Assembly (NCBI GenBank): GCA_030248065.1
Contig: JASAMV010002104.1
Span: 57,820 to 121,819 of the forward strand
Source: Rhynchonema sp. JSB1_4
Lineage: Eukaryota; Nematoda; Chromadorea; Monhysterida; Xyalidae
Direction: 5' to 3'
DNA: 64,000 nucleotides
In this document: positions 50,566-62,148 of the stretch, in pieces
Layout of the letters: each line of letters opens with the position of its first letter
Position numbering within the stretch: the stretch's first letter is position 1
Position numbers and translations under genes: made by a program
Notes under the pieces: generated by a model
The model's input: only the letters and a program-made list of their open reading frames with translations
Told to the model about the DNA's origin: nothing
Database searches by the model: none

Positions 50566-51374
50566 GCGCGCGCGACGCACACCACCACATAACCCAGCCA
50601 TTTTCCAGCATAACCGGCTCATGGGTCACGACTCTGAGTCACTCAGAGTCAGTTGCTCTTGCTCTGAGTCACTCATGAGTTTCTGTTGTACCCGTTGATC
50701 CGTTATAACATGTCTGTCGTTTTTTAATGTTCCGGAATAGTGCCAAAGAAACACGAACAACTTTGAAAATCTGTGCTTAAGTGAATTTAAGGGGCTTTTA
50801 GTCATGACTCAGAGTTACTCCGAGCCTAGTGCTCTTGCTCTGAGTTACTCACAAGTTCCCATTGTCAAGCAAATCACGGTTGCTCTATCTTTGCTGTCTT
50901 GTCATGTGTTGTGTTATGGACGCGTGTGCGTCGGTTTAAGGGGTTTATGGGTTATGACTCTGAGTTACTCAGAGTCCGTTGCTCTTGCTCCGAGTTACTC
51001 ACGAGTTTCCATTGTCAAGTAAATCACGGTCGCTCTATCTTTTCTGCCTTCTTATGTGTTGTGTTATGGATGTGCGTGAGTGGGTTTAACTGGGTTTTGA
51101 GACATGACTCACAGTTACTCAGAGTCCGTTGCTCTTACTCCGAGTAACTCGCGAGTTGCTTTGATTCTTTTCTGGCACTACGAGCAGAATGAGTCAGTCA
51201 AGTGTCAACAAGTTTTTATTCAACCACTGTCCTCACACGGCAAGCATAAGTCAATGTCCTAATCACAACTGTTCCTAATCAGACATGTAACTATCATCTG
51301 AGCTTTGACAACCCCAACCGAGACTTGGATCACCCATCGCTTCAAGTTTACACCCATCATGAACGGGTCAACAG

Positions 51375-51382
51375 TATATAAG
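51375..51382 (+). promoter_or_regulatory. TATA box of the zinc-finger gene
   Basis: TATATAAG lies 35 bp upstream of ATG 51410, so transcription would start close to the ATG. The out-of-frame ATG at 51402 would probably sit at or just upstream of the start site. Confidence 0.6.
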
Positions 51383-51409
51383 GAGCCGTGAGTGACTCCC
51401 AATGTCATT

Positions 51410-52009
51410 ATGGGTTACACATGTCCTGTGTGTCGCTCTGCTTTTTCTCGCCATTGGAACCTGGCACGTCATCAACAGCTGTACGGGCACATGGAAGGAA
51501 CGGAAGAGCTTGTAATCACTGACAGTGAGAATCAATCGGATGAAGAATCAGACAGTTCAAGTACTCATTCGGAAATCAGGAGCAGAAAAAAGAAAAATAG
51601 AAAAGTGAGTGAATCGGAAGAGGAAGAATCAGATGATGACGTGGATGAGACTACAGAGCGTTGGCGCCAGGCAATGGAGGAAGCGTTGGAAGATTTTGAT
51701 TTAGACAATCGTAAGGCTGAAGATTTCCTTCATGAACCACTTCTGAGTAGTTTCGTTGAGAAGCTGCAAGAAAAGGTGGAGAACCATTTTATGTTCGTTA
51801 GAGCTGTTGAGTTGGCTGATTTGTATGAGCGCATTGCACGCATGCAAGAAAAGTACAACAATCAAGGATTCAGTGATGATGAAGCAAATGATACTGCGTG
51901 GCATGATCTCAGATTCGCAATTCGCAACATGCTTAGAGACAACATTGATGTAATTGAGTCTGCTATTGAGGATTCGCAAAGCTCAGATGATAGTTACATG
52001 TCTGATTAG
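51410..52009 (+). CDS. Acidic single C2H2 zinc-finger protein carried by the palindromic element
   Basis: An intronless ORF of 199 codons starts at ATG 51410 (MGYTCPVC). It has one C2H2 finger (C-x2-C-x12-H-x5-H, CPVCRSAFSRHWNLARH) at about residues 5-28. A Ser/Glu/Asp-rich acidic region with a basic patch (SRKKKNRK) follows, then a helical region (ERWRQAMEEALEDFDL, ADLYERIARMQEKYNNQ). The C-terminus SSDDSYMSD is encoded inside the right inverted repeat. A TATA box lies 35 bp upstream, and AATAAA at 52064-52069 lies in the right arm. It is the only clear gene in the element. A DNA-binding regulator is the natural inference. No capsid, polymerase, protease or integrase gene is present. Confidence 0.75.
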   Translation: MGYTCPVCRSAFSRHWNLARHQQLYGHMEGTEELVITDSENQSDEESDSSSTHSEIRSRKKKNRKVSESEEEESDDDVDETTERWRQAMEEALEDFDLDNRKAEDFLHEPLLSSFVEKLQEKVENHFMFVRAVELADLYERIARMQEKYNNQGFSDDEANDTAWHDLRFAIRNMLRDNIDVIESAIEDSQSSDDSYMSD

Positions 52010-52063
52010 GAAAGGTTGTGATTAGGACATTGACTTATGCTTGCCGTGTGAGGACAGTGGTTG

Positions 52064-52069
52064 AATAAA
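52064..52069 (+). promoter_or_regulatory. Poly(A) signal of the zinc-finger gene
   Basis: AATAAA lies 55 bp after the stop codon, inside the right arm of the palindrome. The left arm carries its mirror image on the other strand near 51220. Confidence 0.6.
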
Positions 52070-52718
52070 AACTTGTTGACACTTGACTGACTCATTCTGC
52101 TCGTAGTGCCAGAAAAGAATCAAAGCAACTCGTGAGTTACTCGGAGTAAGAGCAACGGACTCTGAGTAACTCTGAGTCATGTCTCAAAACCCAGTTAAAC
52201 CCACTCATGCACATCCATAACACAACACATAAGAAGGCAGAAAAGATAGAGCGACCGTGATTTACTTGACAATGGAAACTCGTGAGTAACTCGGAGCAAG
52301 AGCAACGGACTCCGAGTAACTCAGAGTCATAACCCATAAACCCCTTAAACCGACGCACACACGTCCACAACACAACACATGACAAGACAGCAAAGATAGA
52401 GCAACCGTGATTTGCTTGACAATGGGAACTTGTGAGTAACTCAGAGCAAGAGCACTAGGCTCGGAGTAACTCTGAGTCATGACTAAAAACCCCTTAAATT
52501 CACTTAAGCACAGATTTTCAAAGTTGTTCGTGTTTCTTTGGCACTATTCCGGAACATTAAAAAACGACAGACATGTTATAACGGATCAACGGGTACAACA
52601 GAAACTCATGAGTGACTCAGAGCAAGAGCAACTGACTCTGAGTGACTCAGAGTCGTGACCCATGAGCCGGTTATGCTGGAAAATGGCTGGGTTATGTGGT
52701 GGTTTGCGTCGCGCGCGC

Positions 52719-52825
<107 letters not shown>

Positions 52826-53650
52826 ACACCTAGGTATATAACCCACAAATAAGAGGCCCGGTACAGCCTCGCGTGTAGCGCAGTGGCGTGTATTCCCGGC
52901 CTTAGTATGGAAGGCAGAGGGTTCGAATCCGATACGTGCATTTTGCACGTCTTTTAACTGATCGTCTTGAAATTTTCAGGGTAGATGGTCTATTTGTGGG
53001 GATTTATTGTATTAAAATCACGTTAATCGACGCAAGGTAAGTGACGCATAAGAAGCAACGAAGGCAAAAATAACGCTTGAAAAGCAAACCACCGTAGTGT
53101 TAAAGGGCGCAAAATGGTAGGGCTTACGTTTAAACATCACAGTATATTGCGGGCTACTGTAACCCATCTACCGTAACCCAACTACTGTAACGTACCGTAA
53201 TCCTCTAATATCTACACGAGTTAACACAATACACTGAGACAGCAGGTAGACGTGTGATACGGTAAGGGTGATACCGTATCCCTACTACCGTATCCCTTAG
53301 GCTTATACCTAAACATCACTCTAGAATGCTTGACAGGTTATGTGCGTGACAGGTCACCCCACTGCGTGACAACTCGCCTATCCTTATACACTGCCCCCCA
53401 GGTAGGCGCAGGATCGTCTATGTTTAAACACTGCCTATGCTTATACACTGCCTATACTTATACACTGCGTGACAGGTTGGACGCCTATCCTTATACACTG
53501 CCTATGCTTATACACTGCGTGACAGGTTGGACGCCTATCCTTATACACTGCCTATGCTTATACACTGCGTGACAGGTTGGACGCCTATCCTTATACACTG
53601 CCTATGCTTATACACTGCGTGACAGGTAAACCCCCTGTACTACTCAACTG

Positions 53651-54324
53651 ATATGGGTTGACAAATACAATATCGGCCCATATCACTACTCCTCCTTCCG
53701 CCAGGGGAGGCGTACCAAACGGAAAATAATCTCAGTAATACAATCAAAATACTCAGCGGATGATCACACAATCACAATATTACTCAAATATCACACCACA
53801 CAATCATACATTCGCAAAATACACATTCATACCATTACTGGATCCATCCACATTTACGCTGATCACAAGCACAAATTCAAGCATTTCAAATTCATGCAAT
53901 AAAATCACAATAATATTCTTCACCCAAAAAATCATATTTGTGCCCACAATATTCACACTCTCCAAACAATTTCTTTATTTTTCAATTTTTTCTTATTTTT
54001 TTTTCAATTTTCTCAGCGCACTTACGCACCTTTCTCGATTCGGGGCTCCCCCAACTTTCTCCCAAGCTTTACTTCATTCTATTTCCAATCTTCATTGCGT
54101 CCTGTGCGCTCCACAAATCGACTCTTCTGTCTTCTTTATCCTCTTTCTTTCTCTTCACATTCTTTTTCTCTTTCTTTCTCTTCGCCTTCTTTTCCTTTCT
54201 CTTTGCCTTCTTCTCCTTTCTCGTTTTGCCACGATTTCTTGCTTCTTCTTGTGCCACCAACAGCAACGGGCCACGCCCTGGCACCGGGAAGTCCCGAGGA
54301 CTCGCTAAACCGCAGAAATCCACT
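53651..54324. other. Region without gene between palindrome and repeat copy
   Basis: It contains the right half of the interrupted dispersed repeat (to about 53715) followed by AT-rich, then pyrimidine-rich sequence (54110-54240 is TTCTCTTTC-rich). Overlapping open frames here come from the pyrimidine bias. Confidence 0.5.
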
Positions 54325-55048
54325 AATAAGAAAGCAAGCCTTTTTCTCTAGCTTTTATCAATAATAATACTGATATCGGTTGGCAATACAATATCGGGCG
54401 ATACTGGCACTCTATGTAATGCATTACGCATCACGAATTGCACGATATTTAACATAAACCACCAGTTCGCTGTCCATGTAAGCATAAATTCACTTTATGC
54501 AAGCCTCTGGGACGGTCCGTTTGATGCAATTTTCAATGTACGTAAGTGGAACTGTTTGTTTTGCAATCTTATTGGAATGAAAGGCCACTGCGTAGAAGCC
54601 CTCCAATAGTCTGCTTGCATGCGCACGCTGGTGGGTCATTGCATACTAGGACTGTTATCAGGGTTCTTACAGCATCCTACATGCCTCAGTTATATTAATT
54701 ACTAAAAGGATAGAGGGGCCCCGCCTCTGCGAGAGCAAAGAACAAAGTTACATCAGAAGGGTTTATTATACATCAGAAGGCATGCATGTACCCACCGCGA
54801 GCTAGCCGTCTGTCCTTTGGTAACAACCGAATTACGACCCGGGTAACTGAGAACCCCAACATTCAAGCACGCAAAAACAAGGCCTGCAAGATGTCATATT
54901 GTCACACGCAAGATGCGTCATAGTCTGTGGCAAAGGGAACGAAGACAGTAGCGCCCTACACCGCTCCGCGTTAAAAAAAGCTGTGAGCTCTCGAACCAGG
55001 CCACCGGTCATGGAAACCAATTGTAGTTGATAGTTGAACGTAATTACT

Positions 55049-56235
55049 ATGGCGACCACACCAAGAGTAATCTTTGACCTGACCTGCAGAATTTTCGTGT
55101 ACACTGTGTCACTGATCACAGTTCCGATATATACCTTATTTGTGATTTTAATGATTCGGTATCGCAATTCTGAAACGTTCAAAAGTTCGTTTTACAAAAT
55201 TCTACGTTACGTGGGTGTCGTTGATATCGTTGGCGTCACAAGCACGTTTCTTACACTGTATGTCTTGCCTGACTTCTGGTATATTTTCCCTCGTCAATTC
55301 TTCACTCACTACGACAACATTTTTGCACCGGCGATGTTTTACGTGGTATTCTGGAGCGCCGGTGTATCGTGTTGGCTGGTGGTGACTCTGTCGCTGAACC
55401 GGTACTCGGCAGTTGCGAAGCCATTGACCCACAAGCAGGTAACGCCTTCAACAAAGTTAAAGAAAAGCAGAAATTGAGTGTTCGCTCCGTTTCAGTTCTG
55501 GGCCAGTCATTGGCGCAAGTTTGTGACTGCGTGCTTACTGGTTCCAGCCGTACTCTATTCGCCAGTGCTCAAACTCGAGATCAGGTCTGTTTTCGAGCGC
55601 TTGTTTTACTTTTTGTATCAGTTTTCACAGAAAATTCCTACCCGACTTTCAGCTACACGTTACCCGACCGGGTTCTGTTATCATCACCTAATGACACGGA
55701 CATCATACCGTATCCCGCGAATCGTACGAGTGTTGGCTATCACTATCACAGGCGATCGCAAATGCAGCTTGCAACAATGGTAACTGTCCTGGGCTCGTTT
55801 CTCCCAGGCCTAACAATCACTGTGACCTACTGCGCTATCTTATGGCGAACGGTTAGACCTTTCGCGGTTAATATATTTACATTGGTACCCTATTACGGTA
55901 CGTTGGCTTATTGCTGTGATTTTCAGATCAAGCACCCCGGTTCCGTGCAAGGTGTACAGTGGCGATTTACACTACTTGGCTTCGTACTGGGCTTGCCCTT
56001 AATTGCTGTTGCAGCTTCGTTTCTGGCTTGGATTGGCGTTTACCCATATTTTGATCGAGGTTTCATCACGAGCTTGTATGGTGTTGAGTCCACGATCTTT
56101 TTGTGTCAGAATCCTTACGTTGTGACCCTGTTGTCGACACAAGTGCGACAGAAATGGCGGCAGTTTTTAGGTTTGTCGCCGAGCACGGCTGGGTCCGCTC
56201 CATCCGGTGCTGTCCAAGCTGCGGGTGGAAGATAA
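55049..56235 (+). CDS. Serpentine (srg-like) 7TM chemoreceptor 1
   Basis: Four exons: 55049-55438, 55496-55584, 55653-55851, 55927-56235. They encode 328 aa. The introns are only 57-75 bp. Seven hydrophobic segments are visible. TM1 is about 15-38 (VYTVSLITVPIYTLFVILM) followed by basic RYRN. The TM3 end carries WLVVTLSLNRYSAVAKP near residue 118, the NR-Y motif and following K-P typical of nematode srg/srv receptors. TM5 contains LGSFLPGLTITVTYCAILW; TM6 and TM7 are in exon 4 (LLGFVLGLPLIAVAASFLAW; FLCQNPYVVTLLSTQVR). Glycosylation sites NDT and NRT lie in extracellular loop 2. Such receptors act in sensory neuron membranes and bind unknown chemical ligands. Intron 3 happens to be open in frame in this copy; paralogue comparison shows it is an intron. 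Confidence 0.88.
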
Positions 56236-56760
56236 ATCGCATTGTTTCTTCCTGTATTTTCAATGCCTGTCTGTCGTGTAACGATAAACGAAGTTAATCA
56301 GAACGAACAGTTCTAAACCACCTATACGCAACCTTGCATGAATGAGACACCAAAGCATTTGTATATGCCGATTTCAAGAGAAAATTCCAATGGCAACTGC
56401 GGTGGCATTACGTCAACGTATCGACGAAGTAGGTAATGACACTGAGGTCGAGCACACGAAACCAAATCGCGCAATGCCGAAGGCCGCCCTCAGACAAACG
56501 CGAAAAGCGAAAAGCAAAAAGTTTTTCAGTGTGGCAGGTCCCGGTGATGTGCTATATAGAAGGTTCGCTGTAAGTGGAACTGTTTATATTGCGATCTTGT
56601 TGGAATGAAAGGCCACTGCGTAGAAGCCCTCCAATAGCCTGCTTACATGGCCACGTTGGTGGTTCGTCGCATATTACAACTGTTGTAGGGGTTCTTACAG
56701 CGTCCTACCTCAGTTATTAATTACTAAATCAAAAGGCATGCGTGTACCCACCGCGAGCTA

Positions 56761-56985
56761 CAGTACCGGGTGCAATTCTAGGCTGAAAGTTGAAGTCGCG
56801 TGCACGCGCGTGCACGCGCGTGCGAAGCAGGCAAAGAAGAAGGTCGCGTGCAAGGCATCCGCGCGCCCCCCCCGCCGCGTGTACCCACGTGCACGAGCGG
56901 CACGCGAAGGCGCGGCGCGGGCGGCGCTCCCTATTAGCACAGGAAGCGCGGCACGCGCGGCACGCGGCGCACGCGCCACCCCCAC
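56761..56985. mobile_element. GC-rich 225-bp insertion upstream of receptor 2
   Basis: The paralogous site upstream of receptor 1 (54794-54815) reads GCGAGCTAGCCGTCTG without it. The insertion is flanked by CTA on both sides (56758-56760, 56986-56988). It consists largely of GCACGCG-type repeats. No clear inverted ends. Confidence 0.75.
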
Positions 56986-57140
56986 CTAGCCGTCTGTCCT
57001 TTGGTAACAACCGAAGTACGAGCCGGTAACTAAGAACCCCTATAACACAAACGGAATCAACCACGCAAAAACACAGGCCTGCAAACTGCGTCATAATGTC
57101 ACATGCAAGATGCGGCATAATAGTCCGTGGCAAAGGCAAG

Positions 57141-57871
57141 CAGGGTTGGAGTAAAAAAAATTTTATTATCGAACTTTTTTAACTTTTTTGAATTTTCTGA
57201 AATTTGTTTTTGAGATTCACTTTTTTTATTCCGGACTACAAAAATTTCGGTTCTCGCTGTGAAAAATTGTCGAAATTTTGCTTGTAAGTACAGATTGTAC
57301 ATGAGAACATAGGAATAGTTGATACCGACCGGTTGTGTGTTTACAAACGGGCAGCAGCGAGGTGATATTTCACGATGAGCCCGACAACGTGACGGTTCGT
57401 GTTGGGAATCGTCTGTCCATCATATTTAAGGTTAATGAAAAGCAAAGACACGTCACGGGAAAGATAAGTAACTGGAGCATTTTTTTAAAGTTACATGAAA
57501 ACTGCTGCATACCCCGCGGCTAGTGACCTCCGGCGTTTTGGCACGAAATTACTGTACTTTAAGCAGACTAGTCTTTGGAGGAACTAAATGCGCGCATCAT
57601 GACGGTTCTTTAGGTCGGTTAGTAGAGCCACAGACTGTCTAACAGTGACATTGTACCGAAGCGAAATTCAAGCGGCGCAGGCAATTTTTTGAGAAAAACA
57701 ACCACAAACATGCACAAAAACATGCATTTTACCACAAAAAAAGGAAAAATAAAAAGGTTGTGGCACAAAAAAGTGAACTTACCATACTTTTCTAATCTTT
57801 AAGAACCGAAAAAGTGGCGAACTTTTAAGAAATTTTTTTTAAGGTTCGTACTTTTTCTTAACCCAACCCTG
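57141..57871. mobile_element. hAT-like MITE upstream of receptor 2 (CAGGGTTGG ends)
   Basis: Ends CAGGGTTGG and CCAACCCTG. The matching region upstream of receptor 1 (about 54930) lacks it. Flanks AAGGCAAG and AAGGAAAT are only partly alike, so the duplication has decayed or differs. Confidence 0.7.
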
Positions 57872-57982
57872 AAGGAAATGAAGACAGTAGTGGATTACAC
57901 CGCTTCGCTTTAAAAACTGTGAGCTCTCGAACACGAAAGTGCCGCCGGTAACAGAAACCAATTGTAGTTGAACGTACGAACT

Positions 57983-59194
57983 ATGGCGACCACAGCAAGA
58001 ATAGTTTTTGACCTGGCCTGCAGAATTTTCGTGTACACTGTGTCATTAATCACAGTTCCGGTATACACCTTATTTGTAATTTTAATGATTCGGTATCGCA
58101 ACACTGATACGTTCAAAAGCTCCTTCTACAAAATTCTGCGCTACTTGGGCGTTATTGATATCTTTGGCTTCACAAATACGTTTCTGGCATTGTACGTCTT
58201 GCCTGACTTCTGGTATGTTTTCCCTCGTCAATTCTTCACTCACTACGACTACATTTTTGCACCGGCGATGTTCTACGTGATATATTGGAGCGGCCCTGTA
58301 TCTTGTTGGCTGGTGGTCACCCTGTCGCTGAACCGGTACTCAGCTGTTGCGAAGCCATTAACCCACAAACAGGTAATGCTTTCAAAATACACGTTGAAGC
58401 TAAAGGAAGACAGAAACCAGATCAAGATTATGTGGTCGCTCTGTTGCAGTTCTGGGCCAGTCATTGGCGCAAATTTGTGGCTGTGTGCTTCATAGTCCCA
58501 GCCGTAATCTATTTGCCAGTGTTCAAACTGGAGATCAGGTCTGTTTTCGAACGCGCGTTTCACTTTTTGTATCAGTTTTCACAGAAAATTCCTACCCGAC
58601 TTTCAGCTACACGTTACCTGACCGCGTTCTGTTATCATCACCCAATGACACGGACACCATACCGTATCCCGCGAATCGTACGAGTGTTGGCTATCACTAT
58701 CACAGGCGATCGCAAATGCAGCTTGCAACAATGGTAACTGTCCTGGCCGCGTTTCTCCCAGGCCTAACAATCACTGTGACCTACTGCGCCATTCTATGGC
58801 GAACGGTTAGACCATTCGCGGTTAATATACTTACATACTGTATGTACCCTATTACGGAACGTTGGCTCATTGTTCTGATTTTCAGATTAAGCACCCGGGT
58901 TCTGCGCAAGGTGTACAGTGGCGATTTACGCTACTTGGCTTCATATTGGGCTTGCCCTTGATTGTTATTGCAGCAACGTTTCTGACTTGGATCGCAGTTT
59001 ACCCATATTTTGACCGTGATTTCTTAAAAAGCTTGTATGGTGTTGAGTCCACGATCTTTTTGTGTCAGAATCCTTATGTTGTGACCCTGTTGTCGACACA
59101 AGTGCGCCAGAACTGGCGGCAGTTTTTCGGTTTTTCGCTGAACACGGTTGGGCCCGCTCCACCCGGTGCTGTCCAAACTGTGAGTCGAAGATAA
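57983..59194 (+). CDS. Serpentine (srg-like) 7TM chemoreceptor 2
   Basis: Four exons: 57983-58372, 58450-58538, 58607-58805, 58886-59194. They have the same lengths as receptor 1 and encode 328 aa. TM3 ends WLVVTLSLNRYSAVAKP. It is the most diverged of the three in exons 1 and 4 (for example DFWYVFPRQFF, TFLTWIAVYPYF, FFGFSLNTVG). The frame is intact and no lesion is seen. The upstream region carries two insertions (56761-56985 and 57141-57871) absent from the matching region of receptor 1. Confidence 0.87.
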
Positions 59195-59665
59195 ATCACA
59201 TTGTTTTTCGTTATTTTCAATAGCTGTCTGTCACGTAACGATAAACCAAGTTGATCAGAACGAACAAGTTCCAACCCATCTACGCGCAACTTTAAATGAG
59301 ACATGCACCACAGCATTTGTATAACGAGAAAGTTCCAATGACATGAGCCAGCTCTGCTCACAATAATCCGAACTTACGGACAACACATTGTTATCTTTCC
59401 CAAATATGGTATGGCGATTTATCCAGATTACTGTATTACGCTTTCTGTGTTTTCTCGATTGTGTTGCAAGTTACTTTTTTGTCTGCTTGCGTGTGCACGC
59501 AAGTTCGCATGAGCGTCAATCGCACAACACAACGAAATATACATCGCGGAACAACACAAATTTGCAGGATTCGTTTAATAATCTCCCGTGTAAGCTAGCG
59601 TGACAGCCTGCTATTGGGAATGAAGCCTGAAGTATGCTACTGCTTTCGCAGCAATAACTGAGATA

Positions 59666-59932
59666 TTGGTCGCACAATGACCACATAAGAATTCATCAAA
59701 AGAATCCTGATTTTCACGTTCAGTCACTGTTAACCACTGTGCTATTTGTGATTTTCACAAAACATTTTCACCTGACAGTAACCCAGCAGAGCACCCACGT
59801 TGCTGCGGGTCTTTTGATGACTGCATGTTTTGTGTGCGATCACGCAACGCAACGTCACTGCCCCGTCGCTTTCCCTCTTTGCGATTCAGAAAAAAAATTT
59901 GATTAATTCTTATAAAGTCGCTGTGCGATCAA
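59666..59932. mobile_element. TA-flanked MITE, copy 2 (mariner-type)
   Basis: It is homologous over its whole length to 14500-14774, has the same inverted ends and is flanked by TA. It ends 75 bp before the receptor 3 ATG. Confidence 0.75.
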
Positions 59933-60007
59933 TACCTACATACTTGCAACTCGAGCATGAAAGACAACCAATCATAGCAACAGACTGCAATCAAACGTCA
60001 CTGCACT

Positions 60008-61190
60008 ATGTCGACTACAGCAAGAATAATTTTTGACCTGACCTGCAGAATTTTCGTGTACACTGTGTCACTGATCACAGTTCCGATATATACGTTATTT
60101 GTGATTTTAATGATTCGGCATCGCAAATCTGATACGTTCAAAAGTTCGTTTTTCAAAATTCTACGTTACGTGGGTGTCATTGATATCATTGGCATCACAA
60201 CCACATTTCTTACACTGTATGTCTTGCCTGACTTCTGGTATGTTTTCCCTCGTCAATTCTTCACTCACTACGACTACATTTTTGCACCGGCCATGTTTTA
60301 CGTGGTAAATTGGAGCGCCGGTGTATCGTGCTGGCTGGTGGTGACTCTGTCGCTGAACCGATACTCGGCAGTTGCGAAGCCATTGACCCACAAACAGGTA
60401 ACGCCTTCAACAAAGTTAAAGAAAGGCAGAAATTGAGTGTTCGCTCCGTTTCAGTTCTGGGCCAGTCATTGGCGCAAGTTTGTGACTGCGTGCTTACTGG
60501 TTCCAGCTGTCCTCTATTCGCCAGTGCTCAAGCTCGAGATCAGGTCTGTTTTCCAACGCTTGTTTTACTTTTTGTATCAGTTTTCAAAAAAAATTCCTAC
60601 CCGACTTTCAGCTACACGTTACCCGACCGAGTTCTGTTATCATCACCTAATGACACGGACATCATACCGTATCCCGCGAATCGTACGAGTGTTGGCTATC
60701 ACTATCACAGGCGATCGCAAATGCAGCTTGCAACAATGGGAAGCGTCCTGGGCTCGTTTCTCCCAGGCCTAACAATCACTGTGATCTACTGCGCCATTCT
60801 GTGGCGAACGGTTAGACCTTTCGCGGTTGATATACTTACATACCCTATCACGGAACGTTGGCTTATTGCTGTGATTTTCAGATCAAGCACCCCGGTTCCG
60901 TGCAAGGTGTACAGTGGCGATTTACACTACTTGGCTTCATACTGGGCTTGCCCTTAATTGCTGTTGCAGCTTCGTTTCTGGCTTGGATTGGCGTTTACCC
61001 ATATTTTGATCGAGGTTTCATCAGGAGCTTGTATGGTGTTGAGTCCACAATCTTTTTGTGTCAGAATCCTTACGTTGTGACTCTGTTGTCGACACAAGTG
61101 CGCCAGAAATGGCGGCAGTTTTTAGGTTTTTCGCTGAACGCGGTTGGGCCCGCTCCACCCGGTGCTGTCCAAACAGTGAGTCGAAAATAA
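60008..61190 (+). CDS. Serpentine (srg-like) 7TM chemoreceptor 3
   Basis: Four exons: 60008-60397, 60455-60543, 60612-60810, 60882-61190. They again encode 328 aa. Coding and intron sequence are closer to receptor 1 than to receptor 2, although the 3' flank matches receptor 2 (shared text after the stop, 59205-59580 and 61200-61570). This mosaic pattern suggests unequal crossing-over or gene conversion. It has the same NRY motif and loop-2 glycosylation sites. A mariner-type MITE ends 75 bp upstream of its ATG and may supply part of the promoter. Confidence 0.87.
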
Positions 61191-61842
61191 ATCACATTGT
61201 TTTTCGTTATTTTCAATAGCTGTCTGTCACGTAACGATAAACCAAGTTGATCAGAACGAGCAAGTTCCAATCCATCTACGCGCAACTTTAAATGAGACAT
61301 GCACCACAGCATTTGTATAACGAGAAAGTTCCAATGACATGAGCCAGCCCTGGCTCACAATAATCCGAAACTTTGGACAACAACATCGTTATCTTTCCCA
61401 AGTATGGTAGGGCGATTTATCCAGATTACTGTATTACGCTTTCTGTGTTTTCTCGATCGTGTTGCAATTTACTTTTTTGTCTGCTTGCGTGTGCACGCAA
61501 GTTCGCATGAGCGTCAATCGCACAACACAACGAAATACATCACGTGAACAACACAAATTTGCAGGATTCGTTTCGGAGCTAGCATGGTAATGTTAAGCGA
61601 CATATGGTTCATTCCTTATAATGCGTGAGTTGAAAAATGTAAACTCACGCCATTTTCACAAAACTTAACTTGAGAAGCCCAAACTGGCACACAACTTGTA
61701 CGGCGTGGACTTCTAAGTCCGCAAAAATTTCATCCCGCTGCGTGCCCACACGCGCATACGCAGGCAAGATACAGTTGTCATTTTTGTAAAAACGTTCTTT
61801 CCCTTTTTTTCCACAAAAAAACCAGTCAGGGCCCAGACGTTA
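61191..61842. other. 3' flank of receptor 3
   Basis: 61200-61570 is a near copy of the receptor 2 3' flank (59205-59580), so the duplication unit extends well past the stop codon. No other gene is seen. Confidence 0.6.
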
Positions 61843-62148
61843 CTGAACACCAGAAATGTTAATATCGCATATAGGGTTTTCGCACACGAGAAACACGATG
61901 GTGCTATCGCCGACTTCGTAACTCCACGACTGAGACCGGTTCCAGACCATGACCACGACTTCTTGTATGTAAAGTGTGCTTCCCGAAGTAAAATTTCGCC
62001 GAAACGTTGGGTTACCAGAACTATTAAAGTTGTTTATGTGGTTTTCGCACTCGAGAAACACGGTGGTGCTATCGCCGAGTTCGTAACTTTTAGTATGAAC
62101 GGTTCCAGACCATGACTTTTTGTGCAGAAAGTATGGTTCTAAAGCCAA
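61843..62148 (-). CDS. ORF with two internal repeats, possible exon of unknown gene
   Basis: A 102-codon minus-strand frame encodes the same roughly 45-residue unit twice: HKKSWSGTVHTKSYELGDST-TVFLECEN and VWNRSQSWSYEVGDST-IVFLVCEN. The repeat is kept at protein level (YE-GDST-VFL-CEN), which argues for past coding function. No start context, splice partner or known domain is apparent, and it may be a gene fragment downstream of the receptor cluster. Confidence 0.3.

Noticed and set aside
53760..54364. Phe/Ser/Leu-rich overlapping frames
   Set aside because: They follow from a pyrimidine-rich stretch and are open in three frames.
55852..55926. Reading through receptor 1 intron 3 as coding
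   Set aside because: The segment is open only in this copy. The paralogues differ in length there and shift frame, and GT/AG borders are conserved in all three.
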